Origin: an uncultured Lachnospiraceae bacterium
GTDB lineage: Bacteria > Bacillota > Clostridia > Lachnospirales > Lachnospiraceae
DNA: 17,439 bases
Direction: 5' to 3'
NCBI GenBank assembly: GCA_910585895.1
Contig: CAJUHY010000028.1
Location: 6,033-23,471, forward strand
Shown one piece after another: positions 8,117 through 14,540 of the stretch. The translations under genes and the position numbers were made by a program. Within the stretch, counting starts at the first letter, position 1; the number at the start of each line of letters is the position of its first letter. The notes under the pieces were generated by a model. It searched no databases, was not told the origin of the DNA, and saw nothing but the letters and a program-made list of their open reading frames with translations.

Positions 8117-8635
8117 ATGAAAATTTTTACAACGATTATAGGAGTGATTATGGCAATATGCGGAATTTCCTGCATATGTACGCCGGTGATAACATTTTTG
8201 GAGGCAGGATATTTCCTGGTAATTCTGCTGTTAGTCTATGGTATGGCAGCGATTGTCCGGGCATTTATGGAGAAGAATTACGGTTTGCCGTTTCTGTTCG
8301 GCATACTGAGCATTATCCTGGCAATTGTGGTTATGGCAGTGCCGGGACTGAAACTGATGACAGACGGAATGCTGATATACATGATGGCAGTATGGTTTCT
8401 GCTGCAGGGAGTGGTGGGCATTTACATGTCTTTCAAACAGAAGAAAGTTGGAGAAGGCAAGGGCTGGATTTGGAATTTGATTTTGGGCATTATCGGAGTG
8501 CTGGTAGGCATTTATTCCCTGCTGCATCCGCTGCTTTTGGCGTTCACGTTCGGCATCCTTGTGGGCTTATATTTCATAGAAAGCGGAATCAGCATGATTG
8601 TCATGGCGTTGAGCGCTCCCAAGGCGGAGGAATAG
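8117..8635 (+). CDS. HdeD-like (DUF308) integral membrane protein
   Basis: 172 residues consisting almost wholly of six hydrophobic helices, with duplicated three-helix halves typical of the DUF308/HdeD family. HdeD in enterobacteria is linked to acid resistance, but the mechanism is not established and most Bacillota members are uncharacterised. TAGGAGG precedes ATG 8117 at good spacing. An alternative 217-codon frame starting at 8017 runs across the same DNA but begins inside the chloride transporter and has non-membrane, shadow-like composition. Placement between a chloride transporter and a potassium channel supports a role in ion or acid stress (inference). Confidence 0.85.
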   Translation: MKIFTTIIGVIMAICGISCICTPVITFLEAGYFLVILLLVYGMAAIVRAFMEKNYGLPFLFGILSIILAIVVMAVPGLKLMTDGMLIYMMAVWFLLQGVVGIYMSFKQKKVGEGKGWIWNLILGIIGVLVGIYSLLHPLLLAFTFGILVGLYFIESGISMIVMALSAPKAEE

Positions 8636-8644
8636 GAATATGGG

Positions 8645-9076
8645 ATGAAAGCATGGAAACGCTGTTATAAGGTTCTCAGACGGACCGGGACCTTAAAAAT
8701 ATTTATAAGTTTTCTGCTGTTCCTATGTGCAGCGGCAGCGGCGCTGACAGTGTTAGAACCAGACATTGACACGTTTGGGGACGGTCTGTGGTACTGTTTT
8801 GTCGCTGCCACCACCATCGGTTTTGGCGATCTTTGCGTCACCACAGGACTTGGACGGATTATTACAGTTTTCACTGCCATGTATGGAATCCTCATGACCG
8901 CCATGGTTCCGGGCGTCGTTGTCAGCTACTATATGGAATACCTGAAAATCCGCGAGAAAGAGACGATTTCCATTTTCCTGGAAAAGCTGGAGCGGCTGCC
9001 GGAACTGTCAAAAGAGGAATTGGAGCAGATTTCGCAGAGAGTGCGGGAGTTTGATAAGAAGAAATTAAATAAATGA
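8645..9076 (+). CDS. Two-helix potassium channel subunit
   Basis: 143 residues: a basic N-terminus, a first membrane helix (about 18-37), a pore loop with selectivity filter TTIGFGD at 56-62, a second helix (about 70-98), and a charged cytoplasmic tail (100-143) predicted to be coiled coil. This is the minimal KcsA-like Ion_trans_2 layout, without an RCK/TrkA ligand domain. GFG in place of GYG occurs in functional potassium channels. AGGA lies seven bases before ATG 8645. The gene is nine bases after the HdeD-like gene and is followed at once by a terminator, making it the last gene of the ion-transport operon. Counter-ion movement alongside the ClC protein is a plausible joint role. Confidence 0.88.
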   Translation: MKAWKRCYKVLRRTGTLKIFISFLLFLCAAAAALTVLEPDIDTFGDGLWYCFVAATTIGFGDLCVTTGLGRIITVFTAMYGILMTAMVPGVVVSYYMEYLKIREKETISIFLEKLERLPELSKEELEQISQRVREFDKKKLNK

Positions 9077-9077
9077 G

Positions 9078-9127
9078 AAAAAATCAACATCTGAAATGAA
9101 ATTGAAGATTAGATGTTGATTTTTTTT
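9078..9127 (+). terminator. Rho-independent terminator after the potassium channel gene
   Basis: The inverted repeat pairs 9078-9092 with 9111-9125, 15 perfect pairs (core TCAACATCT/AGATGTTGA). The loop is 18 bases, and the 3' arm runs into eight T residues ending at 9127. The A-run on the 5' side could let it work on the minus strand too. It marks the left edge of the AT-rich two-gene insert. Confidence 0.85.
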
Positions 9128-9143
9128 GTCAAAAGATATTATA

Positions 9144-9170
9144 TTGTATGTAAGAACATGATATTATAAT
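9144..9170 (+). promoter_or_regulatory. Candidate promoter of the SIR2/macro gene pair
   Basis: There is a consensus -10 TATAAT at 9165-9170. The best -35 is TTGTAT at 9144-9149, with a short 15-base spacer. It is the only strong -10 between the terminator and the SIR2 start. Confidence 0.5.
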
Positions 9171-9201
9171 GAAAGACAATTAAAGATTTAGAATGTACGA
9201 G

Positions 9202-9248
9202 AAGGAGGAGTCTGTGTTTGCTTGTTGTAGACACAGAATAAGGGAAAG
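9202..9248 (+). promoter_or_regulatory. Strong Shine-Dalgarno separated from the SIR2 start by a hairpin or overlapping mini-ORF
   Basis: AAGGAGG (9202-9208) is the best ribosome site here but lies 40 bases before ATG 9249. Between them, TCTGTGT (9211-9217) pairs perfectly with ACACAGA (9231-9237). Folding would bring the site to about a dozen bases from the ATG, where AAGGGA alone is a weak site. Alternatively, the strong site serves GTG 9214, spaced five bases, which opens a 28-codon Cys- and Arg-rich frame ending at 9300 that overlaps the SIR2 start in another frame. Either arrangement suggests controlled translation. Confidence 0.45.
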
Positions 9249-11003
9249 ATGTTTTTCGATGAGAATAAAAAAGAGGTTCCAGGATTTGAAGAAATGTTAA
9301 AACCAGTACTTTTGGCGTTACAGAACAAAGGGGGAAAAGCCAATATTGCGGATTTAGATAAAGAAGCAATTACTATCATGAATCTTTCAGATGAAGTAGT
9401 ACAAATCATGCACAAAAAATATGGAAAGCAAAGTGAAGTTTCATATCGGATGGCTTGGGCCAGGACATATTTAAAGAAATATGGGCTAATACAGAATGTC
9501 GACAGAGGAATTTGGTCTTTTACGGACAAATTTAATGGAGATATAGAAAGAATAAGTGTCAATGAGATTGTAAATAAGGTAAGAAATGGCGGAACTTTAG
9601 AGGGGCAGGAGGAGCTAATATTTACAGGAATTGATTCAAGGACTGCTTTTGAAAAAATGGTAGGGGCATTGCTGATGGATTTAGCGGAAAAGGAAAAAAA
9701 GCAAGCCTATTATACTTATTCTGCAGATTGTGATTATGATATTATTTTGCCAACGGGTTTAGAAGAAATTAATGAAGAATTAAAATGCATTATCTTTGTT
9801 GTTGATAAACAAGGAGAGAATGCGTCTGTGTTTATTGATGAATTGAAAGAAAAATACAGCTTTTTAGAGAAAGAAAAATACTTGATTTTGACAAATGTTT
9901 TGGTCTCGGAAAAAGCAAGAGAGAAGGTAGGTAAAAATATCATTATTTGGGATAAAAATGATTTGATGGAGCGTGTGAATCCAGAAGCTCCATATGCGCA
10001 GTATCTGTTTAATCCCAAGAAAGCTTTGATTGAGGATATCGTGGCTTCAAATAGTTCAGATGCCATAAAAAAAGAAGAACGGGCAAGCTATATAAAACGA
10101 GTGAAAGCGGCTTTTCGTAGGCAAGATATGGTTTTGTTTTTAGGAGCAGGCGTGTCTTTGAGTGGTGGAATTCCATTATGGGAAACATTGATAAAGAAAT
10201 TACATATAAACATGTTGAAAGAACTTACGGAGGATAAGTCATTAAGTTTTAAAGAACAGGAAATGATAAATGAACTTGCACTTGATAATAAAATGGAATC
10301 GCCATTGTTACAAATGAGGTATATAAAGTCAGCTTTTTCAAATGATGAGTATTTCCGATTAGTTCATGCAGCATTGTATAGTAAAAAAATCCAATCAGAT
10401 ACAGAACTGCTAAATGCAATTACCAGAATTTGCACACCCCAAAGGAACTACTGTGGAATCAAAAGTATTATTACATATAATTTTGATAATTTGTTGGAAA
10501 TGAATCTTGCCCAAAAGGATATTAGCTATAATATTATATCTTGTGAAAAGGATAGGCAGATGGTTGAAAAGTTAAATATATACCATGTTCATGGGTATCT
10601 TCCTAAAGATTTCCATAATATATCTAATGAATCAGAACTGATTTTTTCAGAGGAGGACTATCATAAAGTATACAGAGATTCTTATTCATGGTCTAATTTG
10701 GCACAATTGAATGCCTTGAGGGAAAGTACTTGTCTATTTATAGGATGTTCATTGAAAGATCCAAACCTAAGAAGGCTGTTAGATGTAGCATCCAGAAGAG
10801 AGGAGAGTCCCAGGTATTTTGCATTTTTAGTGAAAGAAGAAAAAAAGAACATCAAGGGTAGTATGAATAAAGATATACTGAAAATATATCAAAAGCTTGA
10901 TGATAATATTCGCAAGGCTTATTATAGTGAATTAGGATTAAATATTATATGGATAGAAGATTTTAAAGAAATACCAGATATTCTGAATAGTTTTTTAGAG
11001 TAA
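9249..11003 (+). CDS. Winged-helix/nuclease-like/SIR2 fusion protein, probable antiphage defence enzyme
   Basis: 584 residues in three parts. Residues 1-95 resemble the Mrr N-terminal winged-helix domain, a DNA-binding fold. Residues 130-245 look like a PD-(D/E)xK restriction-type fold: FEKMVGALL helix, Asp-164 in DYDII, then Glu-177/Lys-179 (ELK), giving the D-x12-ExK spacing of Mrr-like nucleases. Residues 285-584 are a SIR2 domain: NAD-binding GAGVS (299-303), YNFDN (410-414), and HVHG (446-449) with His-448 as the likely catalytic base. A conserved GCSLKDPNLRR (499-509) follows. Bacterial defence SIR2 proteins mostly hydrolyse NAD during infection. An in-frame stop at 9228 fixes the start near 9249. 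The DNA is clearly more AT-rich than its flanks. The gene is followed on the same strand by a macro-domain membrane protein with no terminator between. The SIR2 call is firm; the nuclease activity is unproven. Confidence 0.85.
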   Translation: MFFDENKKEVPGFEEMLKPVLLALQNKGGKANIADLDKEAITIMNLSDEVVQIMHKKYGKQSEVSYRMAWARTYLKKYGLIQNVDRGIWSFTDKFNGDIERISVNEIVNKVRNGGTLEGQEELIFTGIDSRTAFEKMVGALLMDLAEKEKKQAYYTYSADCDYDIILPTGLEEINEELKCIIFVVDKQGENASVFIDELKEKYSFLEKEKYLILTNVLVSEKAREKVGKNIIIWDKNDLMERVNPEAPYAQYLFNPKKALIEDIVASNSSDAIKKEERASYIKRVKAAFRRQDMVLFLGAGVSLSGGIPLWETLIKKLHINMLKELTEDKSLSFKEQEMINELALDNKMESPLLQMRYIKSAFSNDEYFRLVHAALYSKKIQSDTELLNAITRICTPQRNYCGIKSIITYNFDNLLEMNLAQKDISYNIISCEKDRQMVEKLNIYHVHGYLPKDFHNISNESELIFSEEDYHKVYRDSYSWSNLAQLNALRESTCLFIGCSLKDPNLRRLLDVASRREESPRYFAFLVKEEKKNIKGSMNKDILKIYQKLDDNIRKAYYSELGLNIIWIEDFKEIPDILNSFLE

Positions 11004-11045
11004 AAACTATAAAAAGTTTAGATTTTTTAGCACTATTTGAATGGG

Positions 11046-11068
11046 AGTTTTACTTTCGTAAAGTAACT
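11046..11068 (+). other. Hairpin before the macro-domain gene
   Basis: AGTTTTACTTT (11046-11056) pairs with AAAGTAACT (11060-11068), with two bulged T residues and a three-base loop. It lacks a U-tract, so it is not a terminator. It ends nine bases before the ribosome site of the macro-domain gene and could tune its translation. Confidence 0.35.
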
Positions 11069-11089
11069 AAAGAAATGAGGGGAGAATAC

Positions 11090-12439
11090 GTGAAAGAAGA
11101 ACTTGTAAAAAGTATTTTTTTTGAAAAGGGAAATATTGCAGATAGGAAAGAACTGGATAAACGAAACATAGATACAATTGTTAATGCAGCAAACCCTACT
11201 TTGATGGGGAGTACCCAAGGAGTAGATGGAGCAATTCACAAATCAATTAACCGAATTTTCAGGAAAAAAGGTAAAGATAACCGTTTTAAAGATATGATTT
11301 GTAAAGAACTAAAAACAGGAAAAGAAGCCAATATAATTCGCTGTCAAAGGGGAGAAGCTGTTGCAACGTCAGGCTATGGTCTGTGCGATTATGTAATACA
11401 TGTAGTTGGCGCAAAATATGATGGAGATTGTGGCAGGTTTCATGATTGTTCAAGTTCGGTGGTACACATCTTAGAGTCCTGTTATTATAGTATTGTAAAG
11501 ATTATAAAAGAGCATCCTGATATTAAAAATATTGCAATACCAATTATTAGTTCTGGGGAATACAAGATTCCTTTTCATACAGCAGCGGAGATTGCGATTG
11601 CGAGTATATATAATGCTATTTTAGAGTGGAAGTTACACGATCCTGAAGTATTTGAAATGTCTGGTTTAGAGAAAATTTATTTTTTTGTCTATGATAATGA
11701 GCAGAACGAAGTTGAAAAGCAACTACAAGATGGCAGGAACATATTAAAGAAATACATACCGATTATGACAGAGGAGAAAAAAATTGTATTTCAATCATCA
11801 ATTAGAGCACATTTCCGTTATTGGAAGGAGATTGCTGATTATGATAAGACAAGAGGTTATTTTTCTATCGCTAAATGGGTTAGAGAATTTTTGATGGTAA
11901 TTCGTTTATTTTTTTTGCCTGTTATGCTTCTGAAAGATTTGTACGGTGGAAGAAATTGGGAAAAAAGGCGTCAATTTGTAGAATGGTTTGCAGCGGTAAA
12001 AATATTAATTCCAGTCATATTTTATATTTTGGTAAAATATAAAGTCATGGTTGATAACTCCACTATGGAAGATGTAGTATTTCCGATAATTGTTATTTAT
12101 AACATTAGTGACACAGTTACATATCTGCTATCCTTGATAATTTTGGCAGATATACAAAGACCATCGGCAAATATCATTCGTTCTATGATAATGCTGTTTG
12201 TAAATTATATAGAAGTTTCTCTGGGAATGTCCTTTTTATATTTTATATATCATGGAAAAACATTTATGTTCTTTGAGATGGTCAGCAATGGGATATTTGG
12301 GATGGAAGAGGAAACCGTAATGAATTCATCGTGGGATTATATATTTTCGTTTGTGGATTCAGGAATTAAATTTTTCTTTATCACGCTTGTATTCGGATAT
12401 TTTGCAAACCATATGCACCAAAGGAAATTTAGAAGCTAA
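11090..12439 (+). CDS. Macro-domain protein with C-terminal multi-helix membrane region, probable defence effector
   Basis: 449 residues from GTG 11090. I prefer this start over ATG 11075 because AGGGGAG (11078-11084) would then sit five bases before the start instead of inside the coding region. Residues 1-205 form a macro domain: IVNAANPTLMG (30-40), STQGVDGAIH (41-50) and ISSGEYKIP (153-161) are the loops that hold ADP-ribose or its derivatives. Residues 206-260 are a helical linker. From about 265 to 440 there are four or five membrane helices. The last two (about 364-387 and 422-440) are placed like those of two-helix ion channels, but no TVGYG-type filter lies between them. Macro-plus-membrane effectors are known from macro-type Thoeris, where the macro domain senses a TIR-made ADP-ribose conjugate. 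Here the partner is SIR2, 86 bases upstream. Sensing a SIR2 product and permeabilising the membrane is inference. Confidence 0.83.
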   Translation: MKEELVKSIFFEKGNIADRKELDKRNIDTIVNAANPTLMGSTQGVDGAIHKSINRIFRKKGKDNRFKDMICKELKTGKEANIIRCQRGEAVATSGYGLCDYVIHVVGAKYDGDCGRFHDCSSSVVHILESCYYSIVKIIKEHPDIKNIAIPIISSGEYKIPFHTAAEIAIASIYNAILEWKLHDPEVFEMSGLEKIYFFVYDNEQNEVEKQLQDGRNILKKYIPIMTEEKKIVFQSSIRAHFRYWKEIADYDKTRGYFSIAKWVREFLMVIRLFFLPVMLLKDLYGGRNWEKRRQFVEWFAAVKILIPVIFYILVKYKVMVDNSTMEDVVFPIIVIYNISDTVTYLLSLIILADIQRPSANIIRSMIMLFVNYIEVSLGMSFLYFIYHGKTFMFFEMVSNGIFGMEEETVMNSSWDYIFSFVDSGIKFFFITLVFGYFANHMHQRKFRS

Positions 12440-12498
12440 GGAAGGTATAATTTTATCCAAAATCCGTGACCTATGTAAAATTAATACGAATATTTCTA

Positions 12499-12512
12499 TG
12501 TAAGCGCTTATG
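12499..12512. promoter_or_regulatory. Candidate CcpA cre site upstream of the sigma factor gene
   Basis: TGTAAGCGCTTATG matches the CcpA operator consensus TGWAARCGYTWNCW at 12 of 14 positions and centres on the perfect palindrome TAAGCGCTTA. It lies 26 bases before the chosen sigma start, where a bound CcpA would block expression (carbon catabolite repression). No convincing promoter was found beside it. Confidence 0.5.
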
Positions 12513-12537
12513 GCATTCACAAGAAAGGGGCATGGAA

Positions 12538-13101
12538 ATGGAAGATACTCAGATTGTCCAGCTATTTTTGGACAGGAAGGAAGCGGCGATTGAAGAACTC
12601 GACAGAAAATACAACCGGTATTGCTTTCAGATTGCCTGGAATATCTTAAACAGCCGGGAGGATTCCGAAGAATGCGTCAATGACACGTGGTTTCGCACCT
12701 GGAATTACATCCCGCCGAAGAAACCGGCAATCCTCTCCTCTTTCATCGGCAGGATTACGAGAGGACTGGCGATTGACCGTCTGCGCAGGAAATATGCGGC
12801 GAAACGCGTGGATATGCATATGGCGGATGTGGAGGCGGAGACGGCAAAGCTGGATGATTTAATCGTGAATACTGTGGATGACAGGATTTCAGAAAGAGAG
12901 TTCTATGAAATCCTCAATGGTTTTCTATGGCAGCTTGCAGAAAGCGAGCGGGATATTTTTCTCAGACGTTACTGGCATATGGACAGCATCAAAGAAATCT
13001 CCGCAAGGCATGGCAGGACAGAAGGAAGCGTAAAAAACAGCCTGTACCGCACCCGGAAGAAATTGTACAAATTGCTGGAAAAGGAGGGCGTGCCTGTATG
13101 A
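12538..13101 (+). CDS. Sigma-70 family (ECF-type) RNA polymerase sigma factor
   Basis: 187 residues. The open frame extends to 12466, but ATG 12538 is preferred because AAGGGG lies seven bases upstream and the protein then begins MEDTQIVQLF, as usual for the family. Region 2 (about 20-85) holds NRYCFQIAWNIL and an acidic SREDSEECVNDTW stretch contacting polymerase, followed by the -10-binding IDRLRRK. Region 4 (about 130-182) holds ERDIFLRRYW and an HTH ending RTRKKLYKLL, for -35 recognition. Its stop overlaps the start of the DUF4179 gene as ATGA, the normal layout of a sigma factor with its membrane-bound regulator. The inducing signal is unknown, and a candidate cre site lies just upstream. 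Confidence 0.92.
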   Translation: MEDTQIVQLFLDRKEAAIEELDRKYNRYCFQIAWNILNSREDSEECVNDTWFRTWNYIPPKKPAILSSFIGRITRGLAIDRLRRKYAAKRVDMHMADVEAETAKLDDLIVNTVDDRISEREFYEILNGFLWQLAESERDIFLRRYWHMDSIKEISARHGRTEGSVKNSLYRTRKKLYKLLEKEGVPV

Positions 13102-14459
13102 GGGAAAACAGATTTAAGTTTCTAGAGGCGATGGGCAATATAGATGATGAACTGATTTACCAGTCATGTCAGCCCTGGCAGAAAGAACGGGGCAGTAAAA
13201 TACTGGTATTCCATCCGGCAAAGATGGCGGTGTGCGCCATGCTGATTCTGGCGTTATTCCTTACCGGTATTTTCCATCAGCAGGTGGAGGCAGCCATCCG
13301 TCATTTTACGACGAAGATAGCGGAAATTATGGGCGTTTCCAATGATTTGCTGCCCTATACGGATATTATCGGCGCTTCGCAGACCAAGGAGGGCGTTACG
13401 GTCACTTTAGAAGAGGTGATTCTGGCAGAAAACCATCTGTACACTGCTTTTCGTATAGAATGGGAGGATGGTCTCAAATTGGGTAAAGATATGCAGTCGC
13501 CCGATGTAGGCATTGGACATGATACGAAATTTAACGACGTGGAGATCACTACCGTATCCAGTGAAATCTGGATGCCGGAGATGGAGGCTGGTTCAGGTAA
13601 TTCGCAGGACGTACTTGCTGCCTTTGTCTATAATGATGACAGTTTGCCGTATGATATCAAAGAGGTAGAGTTGGAGGTGCAGGTTTTTCTGACAACGGAT
13701 TGGCAGAGTGAAGGAATCCCCTTTACGTTCCATTTCTCGACGTCGAAAGAGGAGTTGCAGAAAGACACCTTCAGTATTCCGGTTGATTATGAGTTAAAAG
13801 CGAGCGGCGGCGCTGTCTTAAGGCTGCAGAAGTTTCAGTTCAATCAGGTGTTCAGCCAAATCAGTGCAAGACCGAACGGCATTTTTAATGAGAAAATGTT
13901 TGAGAAAAATTATATTCTGCAGGGAACAGACAGTGTGGGAAATCCATTAAGGTATGAAATGTCCGGGGGCTTGGAGGATAACTTGATTTTCAAGTGTGTC
14001 GGGACGCTGCCATCCGCGGACAGTGAGTGGATAGAACTGCAGCTTTATGAGGCGGAAATTCCCTCCTCTGAGGAGCAGGAGATTATGAATGACGTCGCAG
14101 TAAGGGAAGAGGATTTGCAAGGCGGGACAAAAGAGGAATGCGAGGATTCTGCAGGAGCCAGCGTTGTATATAATGTGGATGATTTAGATCATGTGCCGGT
14201 TGGTGATAAGATAAGGATTGACTTTCCCCGCCTGTCGGAGAGTGATGTGCAGTCTGTGGTTGCCGAAAAAGGCAAAGCTGCAATTACCTGGGAAGATTTT
14301 TCCGCATATCCGTTTACAGACGTCGGCAGCGGGCAGTATGTATATGAGTATATCCTTAAGGAGGGTTCCCGGCTGTACCTGAGCGGTTCCTCTCTGGAGG
14401 AGCTGCCAGGGAGCATCTATATTATCCACAGGGATGGCACAAGGGAAGAAATAAAATAA
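13098..14459 (+). CDS. DUF4179 membrane protein, probable anti-sigma factor
   Basis: 453 residues from ATG 13098, which overlaps the sigma stop by four bases and has AAGGAGG ten bases upstream. The short cytoplasmic N-terminus (1-38) could bind the sigma factor. One membrane helix follows (about 39-58), then a large beta-rich extracellular portion. The DUF4179 region begins right after the helix, with QVEAAIRHFTTKIAEIMGVS and then a paired-beta TKEGVTVTLEEVILAENHLY pattern. DUF4179 proteins regularly follow ECF sigma genes in Clostridia and Bacilli, where they are thought to restrain sigma until an envelope signal arrives. The classic zinc-binding anti-sigma HxxxCxxC motif is not present, so the sequestration mechanism is not evident. 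Its outer part may itself be the sensor. Confidence 0.85.
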   Translation: MRENRFKFLEAMGNIDDELIYQSCQPWQKERGSKILVFHPAKMAVCAMLILALFLTGIFHQQVEAAIRHFTTKIAEIMGVSNDLLPYTDIIGASQTKEGVTVTLEEVILAENHLYTAFRIEWEDGLKLGKDMQSPDVGIGHDTKFNDVEITTVSSEIWMPEMEAGSGNSQDVLAAFVYNDDSLPYDIKEVELEVQVFLTTDWQSEGIPFTFHFSTSKEELQKDTFSIPVDYELKASGGAVLRLQKFQFNQVFSQISARPNGIFNEKMFEKNYILQGTDSVGNPLRYEMSGGLEDNLIFKCVGTLPSADSEWIELQLYEAEIPSSEEQEIMNDVAVREEDLQGGTKEECEDSAGASVVYNVDDLDHVPVGDKIRIDFPRLSESDVQSVVAEKGKAAITWEDFSAYPFTDVGSGQYVYEYILKEGSRLYLSGSSLEELPGSIYIIHRDGTREEIK

Positions 14460-14540
14460 ATTGCAACATTTTTCCAGATGTTGGACTCAGTAAATATGCA
14501 GAAGCAATGGCAACAGTTATCAGATAGGAGGATGAAGAAC

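Noticed and set aside
8017..8670. Open frame overlapping the HdeD-like gene
   Set aside because: It begins within the chloride transporter, lacks a ribosome site and shows no recognisable protein features, while the other frame encodes a clear membrane family.
9249..12439. Calling the pair a standard Thoeris system
   Set aside because: No TIR-domain ThsB is present, and SIR2 and macro are on separate proteins with a nuclease-like front end on the SIR2 protein.
12466..12537. Longer sigma factor starting at 12466
   Set aside because: It would place the cre-like palindrome and the AAGGGG site inside the gene, and its added residues do not resemble sigma region 2.
9077..12540. Attachment-site repeats or mobile-element ends around the AT-rich insert
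   Set aside because: I compared both edges by eye and saw no shared direct or inverted repeats and no integrase or transposase.
12927..13097. DUF4179 protein starting inside the sigma gene
   Set aside because: The in-frame extension is a shadow of sigma region 4; ATG 13098 overlaps the stop and has AAGGAGG upstream.
14464..14483. Hairpin CAACAT/ATGTTG after the DUF4179 gene as a terminator
   Set aside because: Only six pairs and no T-tract follows, so the acidic gene is kept in the same operon.
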